Below, in pieces: positions 42,543-52,802 of a stretch of DNA of 64,000 bases (position 1 is the first letter of the stretch; each line of letters begins with the position of its first letter). The notes under the pieces were generated by a model. That model searched no databases. It worked only from the letters and a program-made list of their open reading frames with translations, and had not been told where the DNA came from. The position numbers and the translations under genes were made by a program. The DNA comes from Nocardioides sp. HDW12B (GTDB lineage: Bacteria > Actinomycetota > Actinomycetes > Propionibacteriales > Nocardioidaceae): the NCBI RefSeq assembly GCF_011299595.1, contig NZ_CP049867.1:2852001-2916000 (forward strand), given 5' to 3'.

Positions 42543-44447
42543 TCAGGGCTGCTGGCTGATCCGGTCCGTCGCGGTGGGCGCGACCGGGTCGTTGGCCACC
42601 AGGTACTCCCGCAGCGCGTCGATGTCGAGACCCTCGGTGATGCGGTTCGTCGCCTGCTTGAAGGTGGCGAAGTTGTCGCCGCCGTCAGCCAGGAAGTTGC
42701 TCGCCGCCACCCGGTAGGTGTCACCGTCGACGAGCGGCACCAGAGCGGTGCTCGGGTCACCGTCGGCGTCGACCAGGACGTCACCCACGATGGCGTTGGT
42801 GTCGGGCAGCCCCGCGTCGGACAGGTCCCACGTGTACTTCAGGCCCGAGACCTGCAGGATCTTGCGGGACGTCGCCGCCTCGTTGGAGCCGTTCCACTGC
42901 TCGTTGAGCAGCTGCTCGATCTGCGCCCCGGTCAGGTCGAACGACGTCATGACGTTGTTGAAGGGCTGCATCTCGAACGCCGCGCCGTACGTCACGTCGC
43001 CCGCGGAGTTCTCGATGAGGTCGGCGCGGATGCCACCGGGGTTCATGAAGGACACCACCGGCGCAGGCGTCCCCTCGGGGGCGATCGTGGTGAACACCCT
43101 CTGGGCGTCGGCGATCAGGTTCCCCGCCGGGGAGTCGCCGCCGTTGGTGTCGGCCGTGCGCGTGATCGTCGAGCCGGGCTCGATGTGGCCGAGCACCTCG
43201 TCGGCGATCGGCTTGACCAGCTCCTTGTACGTCGCGATCAGGTCGAGCACCGACTGCTGGGGAGTCACGTCGGGGCCGTTCTCGGCGATCAGGTTCTCTG
43301 CGAAGGCGGCCGGTCGGACGATGTCTCCGTTGCGGGGGTCGATGAGGAAGTGCAGCTTGCTGACCATGCGACCGAACGAGGCGGCGCTGGTGAGCAGCCG
43401 GTTGTTGCCCTTCGGGTCCTTGACCACGCAGTTGTAGGGCTGGTGGGTGTGACCCGAGACGACTGCGTCGACGGCGGGCTTGAGCTGCTGGGCGATCTCG
43501 AGAGCGGGACCGGCCGCACCCGTGCAGTCGTTGTACGCCGTGGCGTCGGTGGGGGTCACGCCCTCGTGCAGCAGCACCACGATCGACTCGGCGCCGCGGG
43601 CCCGCAGCTGCGGCACGAGCGCGTTGGCGGTCTCGACCTCGTCGCGGAACGAGATCCCCTGAATGCCGGCCTGGCTGACGATGGAGGCGGTGCCCTCGAG
43701 GGTCATGCCGATGAAGGCGACCTTCTGGCCCTCGACCTTCATGATCTTGGTCGCCGGCAGGACCGTGTCGCCCGCACGGCGACCCGCGTCGTACGTCACG
43801 TTCGCGCCGAGGTACTGGAACGCCGCGCCGGGGAAGCCCTGGTCGCCGGGGCAGGAGTTCTGCCCGTCCACGCCGTCCGGGCCGTCGTCGAGGCAGCCGC
43901 CGCGCTGCATGCGCAGCAGCTCGCGGTAGCCCTCGTCGAACTCGTGGTTGCCCACCGAGGCGACCTGCAGGCCCACCCGGTTCATCGCCTTCACGGCCGG
44001 CTCGTCGTGGAACGCGGCCGAGACGAGCGGCGAGGCGCCGATCAGGTCACCCGCGGCCACGGTGATCGGCGTGGCCCCCGCGGCGCGGGACTTCGCCCGC
44101 TCCTCGCGCAGCAGCGCCCCGAGGTACGCCGCTCCGCCGGCGGGGGTCTGGTTGATCCGACCGCTCGAGCTCTTGACGGGGTCGATGGTCTCGAGGTTGC
44201 CGTGGAAGTCGTTGAGGGCCAGCAGGTCGAGCTTGACGTAGTCGCGCGCACGGGCCCGGTCGCGGGACTGGCCGCGCGCCTGGCTCGCACCGTCCGACGT
44301 GGTCATCGCGTCGTAGACACGCTCGGCATCGGCCCGGTCGGGGTCGGCGGCCGAGACGTTGCTCGCCACCAGGGTGGTGGCGGCGAGGCTGAGGGACGCC
44401 GCGAGCACGGCCGGGACGGCCAGGGCGCGACGAGGCATTCGGGGCAT
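42543..44447 (-). CDS. Secreted 5'-nucleotidase / metallophosphatase
   Basis: A 634-residue exported enzyme. The signal peptide is residues 1-33 (ending NVSAADP). The metallophosphatase domain has LLALNDFHGNLE, AGDLIGASPLVS, SVGNHEFDEG and VVSGHTHQPYNC, which carry the dinuclear metal ligands. The C-terminal nucleotide-binding domain begins near residue 430 (GNLIADAQ, MNPGGIRADL). It should release phosphate from nucleotides or nucleotide sugars outside the cell. There is no sortase signal or C-terminal anchor. AAGGAG lies 6 bases before the ATG at 44447; a second Met is at 44438. Confidence 0.93.
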   Translation of the reverse strand: MPRMPRRALAVPAVLAASLSLAATTLVASNVSAADPDRADAERVYDAMTTSDGASQARGQSRDRARARDYVKLDLLALNDFHGNLETIDPVKSSSGRINQTPAGGAAYLGALLREERAKSRAAGATPITVAAGDLIGASPLVSAAFHDEPAVKAMNRVGLQVASVGNHEFDEGYRELLRMQRGGCLDDGPDGVDGQNSCPGDQGFPGAAFQYLGANVTYDAGRRAGDTVLPATKIMKVEGQKVAFIGMTLEGTASIVSQAGIQGISFRDEVETANALVPQLRARGAESIVVLLHEGVTPTDATAYNDCTGAAGPALEIAQQLKPAVDAVVSGHTHQPYNCVVKDPKGNNRLLTSAASFGRMVSKLHFLIDPRNGDIVRPAAFAENLIAENGPDVTPQQSVLDLIATYKELVKPIADEVLGHIEPGSTITRTADTNGGDSPAGNLIADAQRVFTTIAPEGTPAPVVSFMNPGGIRADLIENSAGDVTYGAAFEMQPFNNVMTSFDLTGAQIEQLLNEQWNGSNEAATSRKILQVSGLKYTWDLSDAGLPDTNAIVGDVLVDADGDPSTALVPLVDGDTYRVAASNFLADGGDNFATFKQATNRITEGLDIDALREYLVANDPVAPTATDRISQQP

Positions 44448-44522
44448 GGAGGCTCCTTGTGAGGTAGGTCGCGGCGACCTTATGTCGCCTTCAGGGCTTT
44501 GGGCACCCCCTGCAGGGGGAGC

Positions 44523-44544
44523 GCGCCCCGAACGTTGCGTGAAC
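44523..44544 (-). promoter_or_regulatory. PHO-box-like direct repeats upstream of the 5'-nucleotidase
   Basis: On the minus strand GTTCACGCAAC is followed at exactly 11 bases by GTTCGGGGCGC. Streptomyces PHO boxes are 11-bp direct repeats of GTTCACC-type sequence. The site is 76-97 bases upstream of a secreted phosphatase, a classic target. A perfect CCCCCTGCAGGGGG palindrome lies at 44506-44519 between it and the gene. Confidence 0.5.
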
Positions 44545-44585
44545 GAGACCGGCGCCGCTGCTCGCCCGGCCACTACCCTGCGTGC

Positions 44586-45107
44586 ATGGCGACCCTCGTG
44601 CTCACCGTCCTCGGCGACGACCGTCCCGGCCTGGTGTCGGCGGTCTCCGCCGCGCTCGACTCCCACGGCGCGAGCTGGGAGCGCAGCCGGATGGCACGCC
44701 TGGCCGGCAAGTTCGCCGGGGTGGTCGAGGTGGGCGCGCCGGACGGCACCGTCGGCGACCTCGTCACCGACCTCGAGGCGCTGTCCTCGACCGGGCTGAC
44801 CGTGGTGGTCGAGCGCACCGACGCCCCGGAGGCGGCCGAGCCGACCCGGCTGACCCTCGACCTGGTCGGGTCCGACCGACCGGGGATCGTCGCCAGCATC
44901 TCCTCGCTGCTGGCCGAGCGCGGCGTCAGCGTCGAGGAGCTGGAGACCGAGGTGCGCGACGCCCCCATGGCCGGAGGGACGCTCTTCGAGGCCCACGCCG
45001 TCCTCGTCGTCCCCGCCGACCTCTCCTCCGAGGACCTGCGCGCCGCTCTCGAGGCGTTGGCCGACGAGCTCCTCGTCGACGTGGAGCTCGCCGACGTGCC
45101 CGTCTGA
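44586..45107 (+). CDS. ACT domain protein (GcvR-like)
   Basis: A 173-residue protein of two ACT domains, each beginning with the amino-acid-binding turn: VLGDDRPGLVSAVS at the N-terminus and LVGSDRPGIVASISSLLAERG near residue 95. This is the layout of glycine cleavage regulator GcvR and related proteins, which sense amino acids without binding DNA. No gcv operon adjoins it, so the GcvR label is by architecture only. The ATG has no strong Shine-Dalgarno. Confidence 0.87.
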   Translation: MATLVLTVLGDDRPGLVSAVSAALDSHGASWERSRMARLAGKFAGVVEVGAPDGTVGDLVTDLEALSSTGLTVVVERTDAPEAAEPTRLTLDLVGSDRPGIVASISSLLAERGVSVEELETEVRDAPMAGGTLFEAHAVLVVPADLSSEDLRAALEALADELLVDVELADVPV

Positions 45108-45144
45108 ACGACCCGGCCGGAGCGCGGCCGGTGTGACCCCGATG

Positions 45145-45177
45145 GCCGGAGGTCATCGGGTGGCGATGACCTCCGGC
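45145..45177. terminator. Terminator hairpin after the ACT gene
   Basis: GCCGGAGGTCATC and GATGACCTCCGGC form perfect 13-bp arms with a 7-base loop, 38 bases after the ACT-domain stop. Confidence 0.85.
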
Positions 45178-45269
45178 ACCCCGGGTGACGACCGGCAGCC
45201 CTGACGGGCGCCCCCTGCGGGGACCGATGCTCGAGATGTCAACGAGCACCGCTCACCGAGGAGACCGCC

Positions 45270-45902
45270 ATGAGCCACACCACCGACCGGGGAAGCACCC
45301 GCAGCACGGGACCGGCGCGACGCGCCGTCGCCCACGCCGTCCACAGGGTCGGCCACGTGCCCGGCCCCCGCCAGGGACACGACCACGAGGGCGTCGGGGA
45401 CGAGGGCACCGCGACGTCGAGCGGCGTACGCCTGCTGGCAGCGGGGCTGCGGCTCGCGCTGGGGTGGACCTTCCTGTGGGCCTTCCTGGACAAGACCTTC
45501 GGGCTCGGTCACGAGACCGCTGCGGCCGACGCCTGGACCGAGGGCGGCAGCCCCACCGAGGGCTTCCTGTCCTTCGCCACCGCCGGCCCGTTCGCCGACA
45601 CCTACCAGGGCATCGCCGGCGCCGCCTGGGCCGACTGGCTCTTCATGATCGGCCTGCTCGGCATCGGGGTCGCGCTGGTGCTCGGCGTGGCCATGCGCAT
45701 CGCCGTCGCCAGCGGCGCGCTGATGCTCGTGCTGATGTGGACCGCCGTGCTCCCCCCGGCCAACAACCCGTTCATGGACGACCACCTGATCTACGCCGGG
45801 CTCCTGGTCCTGCTGGCCGCGCTCGGCGCCGGTCGCACCCTCGGCCTGGGGACCTGGTGGGAGAGCCTCCCGATCGTCCGCAGCAACAGCTGGCTGCGCT
45901 GA
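45270..45902 (+). CDS. DoxX-like membrane protein
   Basis: A 210-residue protein with a hydrophilic, His/Gly/Arg-rich N-terminal 50 residues and then four hydrophobic helices. GLRLALGWTFLWAFLDKTFGLG and MIGLLGIGVALVLGVAMRIA resemble DoxX/DoxD-type quinone-linked membrane proteins. Related proteins are often found with universal stress proteins in actinobacteria. AGGAGA lies 5 bases before the ATG. It is followed 19 bases later by the USP gene, so the two are probably one unit. Confidence 0.72.
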   Translation: MSHTTDRGSTRSTGPARRAVAHAVHRVGHVPGPRQGHDHEGVGDEGTATSSGVRLLAAGLRLALGWTFLWAFLDKTFGLGHETAAADAWTEGGSPTEGFLSFATAGPFADTYQGIAGAAWADWLFMIGLLGIGVALVLGVAMRIAVASGALMLVLMWTAVLPPANNPFMDDHLIYAGLLVLLAALGAGRTLGLGTWWESLPIVRSNSWLR

Positions 45903-45921
45903 GCCGGCGGGGGTGAGCACG

Positions 45922-46821
45922 ATGAACGAGCCCGTACCCAGCGGAGCGGTGGTCGTCGGCATCGACGGCTCCGACCACAGCCACCGGGCCCTCGACGCCG
46001 CCTGCGAGGTGGCGGCCCGGGAGCACCGCTCCCTCCACGTGCTGCACTGCTACGAGCCCTACCCGGCGGCCATGGGTCCGGTGCTCCCCTCCCGGGACGT
46101 CACCTCGACGCTGCGCGGCATCGCGGAGGGCGTCGTCCAGGAGGCCCGGGAGCGGGTCGCCGGGCGTCACCCCGCCCTGACGGTGTCGACCAGCCTCAGC
46201 ACCCACGACGCACGGGAGAAGCTCGCGGCGGTGTCGCACCAGGCGTCGCTGCTCGTGGTCGGCTCCCGCGGGCGCGGGGGGATGCGCAGCCTGCTGCTGG
46301 GGTCGACCAGCCTCTGGGTCGCCCACCACAGTGCGTGCCCGGTCCTGGTGGTCCGCCCCGAGCCGAACCGGGCACCCGGCACGGCCGACGAGCCGGTGCG
46401 CGGCGTGGTCGTGGGAGCGGACGACAACGTCCGGTCCCGGGCGGCCGTCGAGCTGGCCTTCGCGCAGGCGTCGCTGCGGCAGCTGCCCCTGCGCGTGGTG
46501 CACTGCGTGCCGCCGCTGCCCTACCGCGACGACCCCGACGTGCCCCTCGACGAGGACCTCGACGACCTCCAGCTGCACCGGCTGGAGCTGTCTGAGGCGG
46601 TCGCCGGTCTGCGGGAGAAGTACCCCGACGTGGCCGTCGAGCTCACCCTCGCCCGCGGCCCCGCTGCCGGCCACCTCGTCGAGGAGTCGCGGCACCACCG
46701 TCTGCTGGTGGTCGGGGCCCACCACCGCAGCGTGTGGGACCTCTTCCTCGGCTCCGTGAGCCGAGCGGTCGTCGAGCACGCCGCGTGTCCCGTGATCGTG
46801 GCGTCGAGCGGCCGTCGCTGA
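45922..46821 (+). CDS. Tandem universal stress protein
   Basis: A 299-residue protein with two USP domains. The first (about 8-145) has VVVGIDGSDHSHRALDAA and the ATP-loop-like VVGSRGRGGMRSLLLGSTS. The second (about 155-298) has VVVGADDNVRSRAAVEL and VVGAHHRSVWDLFLGSVS, where the GxxG ATP-loop glycines are poorly kept. ATP-binding USPs help persistence under hypoxia or starvation. The ATG at 45922 sits 7 bases after GGGGGTGAG; the GTG at 45913 is an alternative. It is convergent with the DevS-like kinase gene. Confidence 0.92.
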   Translation: MNEPVPSGAVVVGIDGSDHSHRALDAACEVAAREHRSLHVLHCYEPYPAAMGPVLPSRDVTSTLRGIAEGVVQEARERVAGRHPALTVSTSLSTHDAREKLAAVSHQASLLVVGSRGRGGMRSLLLGSTSLWVAHHSACPVLVVRPEPNRAPGTADEPVRGVVVGADDNVRSRAAVELAFAQASLRQLPLRVVHCVPPLPYRDDPDVPLDEDLDDLQLHRLELSEAVAGLREKYPDVAVELTLARGPAAGHLVEESRHHRLLVVGAHHRSVWDLFLGSVSRAVVEHAACPVIVASSGRR

Positions 46822-46833
46822 TCCGCACGCGGC

Positions 46834-49243
<2,410 letters not shown>

Positions 49244-49355
49244 GGCGCCCATTGGAGCAACGATCGCCGCAGAGCGGAAGGCCCCCCGGTGCCAGGTGGC
49301 CACCAGGTGGCCACCAGGTGGGGCGCCGGCCGGGCCCGGGTCCGCGCCTGCGGGC

Positions 49356-49778
49356 TCAGTGACCGAGCACCCGGCGCCCGGTGATGCTGGTGGCGCGGAT
49401 GCGCACGAGCACCGAGCGGACCCCCTCGGGCCACGGCTCCGGCTCGGGGCCGGGCACGTGCCCGAGCACCACCTCGACCGGACCGCGCACCAGCACGCTC
49501 CACCCCGACTCGGTGTAGTCGTCGGTCTCGTCGACCTCGAACGCGACCTGCGACCCGCTGCCCTGCTGGGCGATGCGGGCGTAGGGCGAGGTGCGGAAAC
49601 GGATCCCGTCGCCGTCGGCGACGTAGTTGACCGGGAAGACCGTCGGGCCCTCGTCGCCCCAGAAGGCGACGCGGCCGATCTTCTTCAGCGCCAGCAGATC
49701 GCGGCACTCCTCCGCACCGAGCTCGTGGAACGAGCCCCGCAACCACGGGGGTGGGCTCGCCGGGTCCGTGACCACCAT
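49356..49778 (-). CDS. Pyridoxamine 5'-phosphate oxidase family protein
   Basis: A 140-residue split-barrel protein. LGAEECRDLLALKKIGRVAF and VFPVNYVADGDGIRFRTSP are the usual start of the small PNPOx-like proteins that bind FMN or F420. Many of these are in dormancy regulons. AGGAGG lies 7 bases before the ATG. The upstream region contains two palindromes and an octamer repeat array. Substrate unknown. Confidence 0.88.
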   Translation of the reverse strand: MVVTDPASPPPWLRGSFHELGAEECRDLLALKKIGRVAFWGDEGPTVFPVNYVADGDGIRFRTSPYARIAQQGSGSQVAFEVDETDDYTESGWSVLVRGPVEVVLGHVPGPEPEPWPEGVRSVLVRIRATSITGRRVLGH

Positions 49779-49801
49779 GACCGCCTCCTGCTGAGTCGTG
49801 C

Positions 49802-49831
49802 GGACGCGGGTCCGCGTCCTGCTCTCAGGAC
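49802..49831. promoter_or_regulatory. Two adjacent inverted repeats upstream of the PNPOx gene
   Basis: GGACGCG-N4-CGCGTCC (49802-49819) overlaps GTCCTG-CTCT-CAGGAC (49816-49831), 24-53 bases before the start of the PNPOx-like gene. They are possible operators. They do not match the DosR box. Confidence 0.4.
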
Positions 49832-49892
49832 CAGTCAACTCCGCGTGGTGCCGGGCGCGGAGAGGAGGAAGTCACCGCCGCAATGGTCCTTC

Positions 49893-49956
49893 GTCGTCGC
49901 GTCGTCGCGTCGTCGCGTCGTCGCGTCGTCGCGTCGTCGCGTCGTCGCGTCGTCGC
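49893..49956. repeat. Octamer tandem repeat, eight copies
   Basis: Eight perfect copies of GTCGTCGC followed by a partial ninth. It lies in the non-coding gap between the PNPOx-like gene (starting at 49778 on the minus strand) and the DksA/TraR gene, about 115 bases upstream of the former. Confidence 0.93.
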
Positions 49957-49992
49957 GTCGTCCGAGGGGACGTCGTGGCGGCGGCGTCGTGC

Positions 49993-50349
49993 TCAGGCGT
50001 GCTGCAGGCAGCGGGCGGCCCACGGCCGGGCCTCCAGCCGCGCGGCCGGGATCGGGGTCCCGCACACCTCGCAGACGCCGTAGCTGCCGTCGGCCACCCG
50101 CTCCCGCGCGCGACGTACGTCGTCGAGCATCGTCAGCAGCTCCTCCTGGGCCGAGACCGCCGTCAGGCGGTCGACCGCCATGTTGGTGCCCTCCCCGACC
50201 CTCTTGCCGAAGGAGATGTTGCCCATCTCGGCGGGGGCGGCCGTGAGCGTGGCGAGCTGGTCGACGAGCCGGGTCTCGCGCTCGGCCAGCAGCAGGTCCG
50301 CCTCGGCGTGCGTGGGGGCGGGCTGCGGGGGACCTGTGGGGTCAGCCAC
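49993..50349 (-). CDS. TraR/DksA family zinc-finger protein
   Basis: A 118-residue protein. A helical N-terminal half (AEADLLLAERETRLVDQLATL) precedes the TraR/DksA signature VADGSYGVCEVCGTPIPAARL, and the C-terminus is AARCLQHA. The zinc site is CxxC plus CxxH instead of the usual fourth Cys. Such proteins bind the RNA polymerase secondary channel or remain uncharacterised in actinobacteria. The GTG start overlaps the stop of the SDR gene by 8 bases. Confidence 0.88.
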   Translation of the reverse strand: MADPTGPPQPAPTHAEADLLLAERETRLVDQLATLTAAPAEMGNISFGKRVGEGTNMAVDRLTAVSAQEELLTMLDDVRRARERVADGSYGVCEVCGTPIPAARLEARPWAARCLQHA

Positions 50350-51286
50350 GGTCCTCCGCCTCCGCACGCAGACCCGCGGCGAGCTCGGCCAGGGCGGCGT
50401 CGAGGTCCAGCTGCGGCGTCCAGCCCCAGCGGCGGGCCCGCTCGGAGACGAGGTCACCGGTCCACGACTCGCCCTCCTCCCACACGGGCTCGAGGCCGAG
50501 GGCCCCGGTCACCGCACCGAGGTAGTCGCGCTGGGTGCCGGTGCCGGCGGCCACGTTGACCGGGGTGCAGGCGCCCTCGACCGGTCCGCGCTCGGGGTCG
50601 TCGGCGCAGGCGACGCGCCCCGTGGCGACGTCGGCGGCCAGCCGCGCGAGGTCGTCGACGTGGACCCAGGCGAAGGACTTCTCGGGCACGGCGGTCCGCT
50701 CGGACGCGTCGTCGCGGATCTGGGCGGGACGGACGCTGTTCCAGATCGAGGTCTCGCCGACGCCGAGGATGGCCGGCGGGCGCAGCAGCACGCGGGTGAT
50801 GCCGTCCACCTCGGCCAGGGCCGCGTCGGTGTCGCGCTTGGTGACGGCGTACACGTCGCTGTCGTCGGCGACCAGGGCGGAGTGCTCGTCGACGTCACCG
50901 GCCGAGGGCGAGCGGTCGTAGACGGCCGCGGTGGAGACGTGGACCAGCCAGGTGACGCCGTTGTCGCGCGCGGCGCGGGCGATGACGGGGGTGCCCTCGA
51001 CCGCCACGGTGCGCTGCGACTCGTCGTCGCCGCCGAGCGGGTGCACGGTGGTCACGACGGCGGTCGCACCGGCGGTGACCCGGGCCGCGAGCTCCGGGTC
51101 GGCGAAGTCGCCGACGTGCTCCTCGAGGTCGGGCAGGGACGGCGAGGTGCCGGCTCGGCGGACGACGGCGCGGACGGTGGCGCCGCGGTCGTCGAGCGCG
51201 GCACAGACCCGGGAGCCGACCAGGCCGTTGCCGCCGGTGACGACCACGACGGGGGTGGGGGACGCGGGGGCGGTGGAGTCGCTCAT
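50342..51286 (-). CDS. NAD-dependent epimerase/dehydratase (extended SDR)
   Basis: A 314-residue Rossmann protein. VVTGGNGLVGSRVCAAL is the nucleotide motif, and a Tyr-x-x-x-Lys (YAVTKRDTD) and a VHVSTAAVYD segment give the catalytic Ser/Thr, Tyr and Lys. The C-terminal half has the substrate-binding RPPAILGVGE. Likely acts on a nucleotide sugar or a steroid/flavonoid-like carbonyl; unresolved. GGGAGG precedes the ATG. Linked to the DksA/TraR gene by overlap. Confidence 0.9.
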   Translation of the reverse strand: MSDSTAPASPTPVVVVTGGNGLVGSRVCAALDDRGATVRAVVRRAGTSPSLPDLEEHVGDFADPELAARVTAGATAVVTTVHPLGGDDESQRTVAVEGTPVIARAARDNGVTWLVHVSTAAVYDRSPSAGDVDEHSALVADDSDVYAVTKRDTDAALAEVDGITRVLLRPPAILGVGETSIWNSVRPAQIRDDASERTAVPEKSFAWVHVDDLARLAADVATGRVACADDPERGPVEGACTPVNVAAGTGTQRDYLGAVTGALGLEPVWEEGESWTGDLVSERARRWGWTPQLDLDAALAELAAGLRAEAEDRG

Positions 51287-51324
51287 GGGTCCACCCTCCC
51301 CCTCCTGGGGTGGCGGCACACCGG

Positions 51325-52689
51325 TCAGCGGGTGCCGGCCTGTCCGGTCCGCCGGGACGGGCGGGTCGCCCGGCGCCGCAGCTCGCCCCACAGCTCGGGG
51401 TCGTCGTCGAGGTAGCGGGCGCGCGCCTTGTGGCGGTAGCGCCAGATCTGGAGCAGCCCGAGCCCCCAGAGCAGGTACTGGAACGACATCGCCCAGCGGA
51501 ACGCCTCCGGGGTGTACGCCGTCGAGTCGCCCGGGGTGCGCCAGTCCAGGATCAAGCCGATCGCGGCGACCAGCACCAGGCTGGCGTAGAAGCCGCCCTG
51601 GTTGATGATGCCGGTGGCCGAGGCCAGCCGTTCGGAGGGGTTGGAGGTGCGTCCGAGGTCGAAGCCGATCATCGAGGCCGGCCCGCCGACGCCGGTGACC
51701 ACGACCAGCAGCACGAGCAGCGGCAACGGGGCGTCGCCCGGCCAGACGAGCACCACGGTCCACACCGCGACGATGGCCGCGACGATGCCCAGCACGAGCG
51801 TGGAGCGCTGCCAGGGCTGCACGGTGATGCGCCAGCCGAGCACGGGGCCGGCGGAGATGACCGCGACCACCATGATCGTCAGCAGCACGCCGGCGGTGGC
51901 CTCGCTCAGACCCTCCCCGCGCACGAGGAACGGGTAGCCCCACAGCAGACCGAGGGTGGTCGCGCTGAACTGGGTGGAGAAGTGCATCCAGAAGCCGAGC
52001 CGGGTGCCCGGGTGCTCCCACGAGGCCCCGAGGCTGGCCCGGATGGCGCGCACCGACATCGCCTCACCGCGCCGCGACCGCTCCCCCGGCTGGTCGTGGA
52101 CGACCAGCAGCAGCCCGAGGGTCACGAACACCCCGACGGACGCGGCGAGCAGGTAGGCCCCGGTCCACCCCAGGCGCCCCAGCGCCCACGTCATCGGCAC
52201 CGCCGCCACGATGGCGCCCCCCTGGCCGATGACGCCGGTCAGCTGGGTGATGAGCGGGATGCGGCGCGGGGCGAACCAGGAGTTCACCAGGCGGAGCACG
52301 CAGATGAACGTCATGGCGTCGCCCAGGCCGACGAAGAACCGCGCCAGCAGCGCCACCGGGTAGCTCTCGGCCAGCGCGAAGCCGACCTGCGCCAGCGTCA
52401 GCACCGCGGCGCCGGTGAGCAGCACCGACCGCGGGCCGAAGCGGTCGACGAGCAGCCCGACCGGGATCTGCATCGCGGCGTAGACGAGCAGCTGGAGCAC
52501 CGCGAAGGTCGCGAGCTGCGAGGCGTTGATGTCGAAGCGCTCGGTCGCCATCAGCCCGGCGACGGCCAGGGACGAGCGGTGGAAGACGGCCAGGAAGTAC
52601 GTCGCCAGCGCCACCAGCCAGATCACGACCGCCTGCCGGAGCCGTCGGTCGGCCTCGCCCCAGGAGGCGGGGTCGACGGGGGTGCTCAT
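51325..52689 (-). CDS. MFS transporter
   Basis: A 454-residue twelve-helix major facilitator. FLAVFHRSSLAVAGLMATERFDI lies at the first helix, LLVDRFGPRSVLLTGA is the loop 2-3 motif, and the C-terminal tail is Arg-rich (RRATRPSRRTGQAG). It resembles the bacterial MFS branch near nitrate/oxalate-type carriers, but the substrate cannot be read from sequence. It is oriented divergently from the PHP gene (113 bases apart). Confidence 0.85.
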   Translation of the reverse strand: MSTPVDPASWGEADRRLRQAVVIWLVALATYFLAVFHRSSLAVAGLMATERFDINASQLATFAVLQLLVYAAMQIPVGLLVDRFGPRSVLLTGAAVLTLAQVGFALAESYPVALLARFFVGLGDAMTFICVLRLVNSWFAPRRIPLITQLTGVIGQGGAIVAAVPMTWALGRLGWTGAYLLAASVGVFVTLGLLLVVHDQPGERSRRGEAMSVRAIRASLGASWEHPGTRLGFWMHFSTQFSATTLGLLWGYPFLVRGEGLSEATAGVLLTIMVVAVISAGPVLGWRITVQPWQRSTLVLGIVAAIVAVWTVVLVWPGDAPLPLLVLLVVVTGVGGPASMIGFDLGRTSNPSERLASATGIINQGGFYASLVLVAAIGLILDWRTPGDSTAYTPEAFRWAMSFQYLLWGLGLLQIWRYRHKARARYLDDDPELWGELRRRATRPSRRTGQAGTR

Positions 52690-52802
52690 CCCCCGATCGT
52701 AGGGAGCGGCCGCCACCGGACCGGCAGCGGCCGATCGCTCCGTTCACCCGGTGTTCGCCGCACGCACCAGTAACCGGCGGGCGCGGGCCGCGTTGACCGG
52801 AC

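Noticed and set aside
42498-44462. Plus-strand open frame over the 5'-nucleotidase
   Set aside because: It is antisense to a full-length enzyme with signal peptide and active-site motifs. Its own sequence is Val/Arg/Asp-rich without domain.
44506-44519. CCCCCTGCAGGGGG palindrome as a main operator
   Set aside because: It is short and GC-only, and is within a divergent region where a better candidate (the PHO-like repeats) exists. I note it only as a secondary feature.
45108-45269. DosR box before the DoxX-like/USP genes
   Set aside because: I could not find a GGGAC-N-GTCCC-type 20-bp palindrome. CCCC-CTGC-GGGG is only a short inverted repeat.
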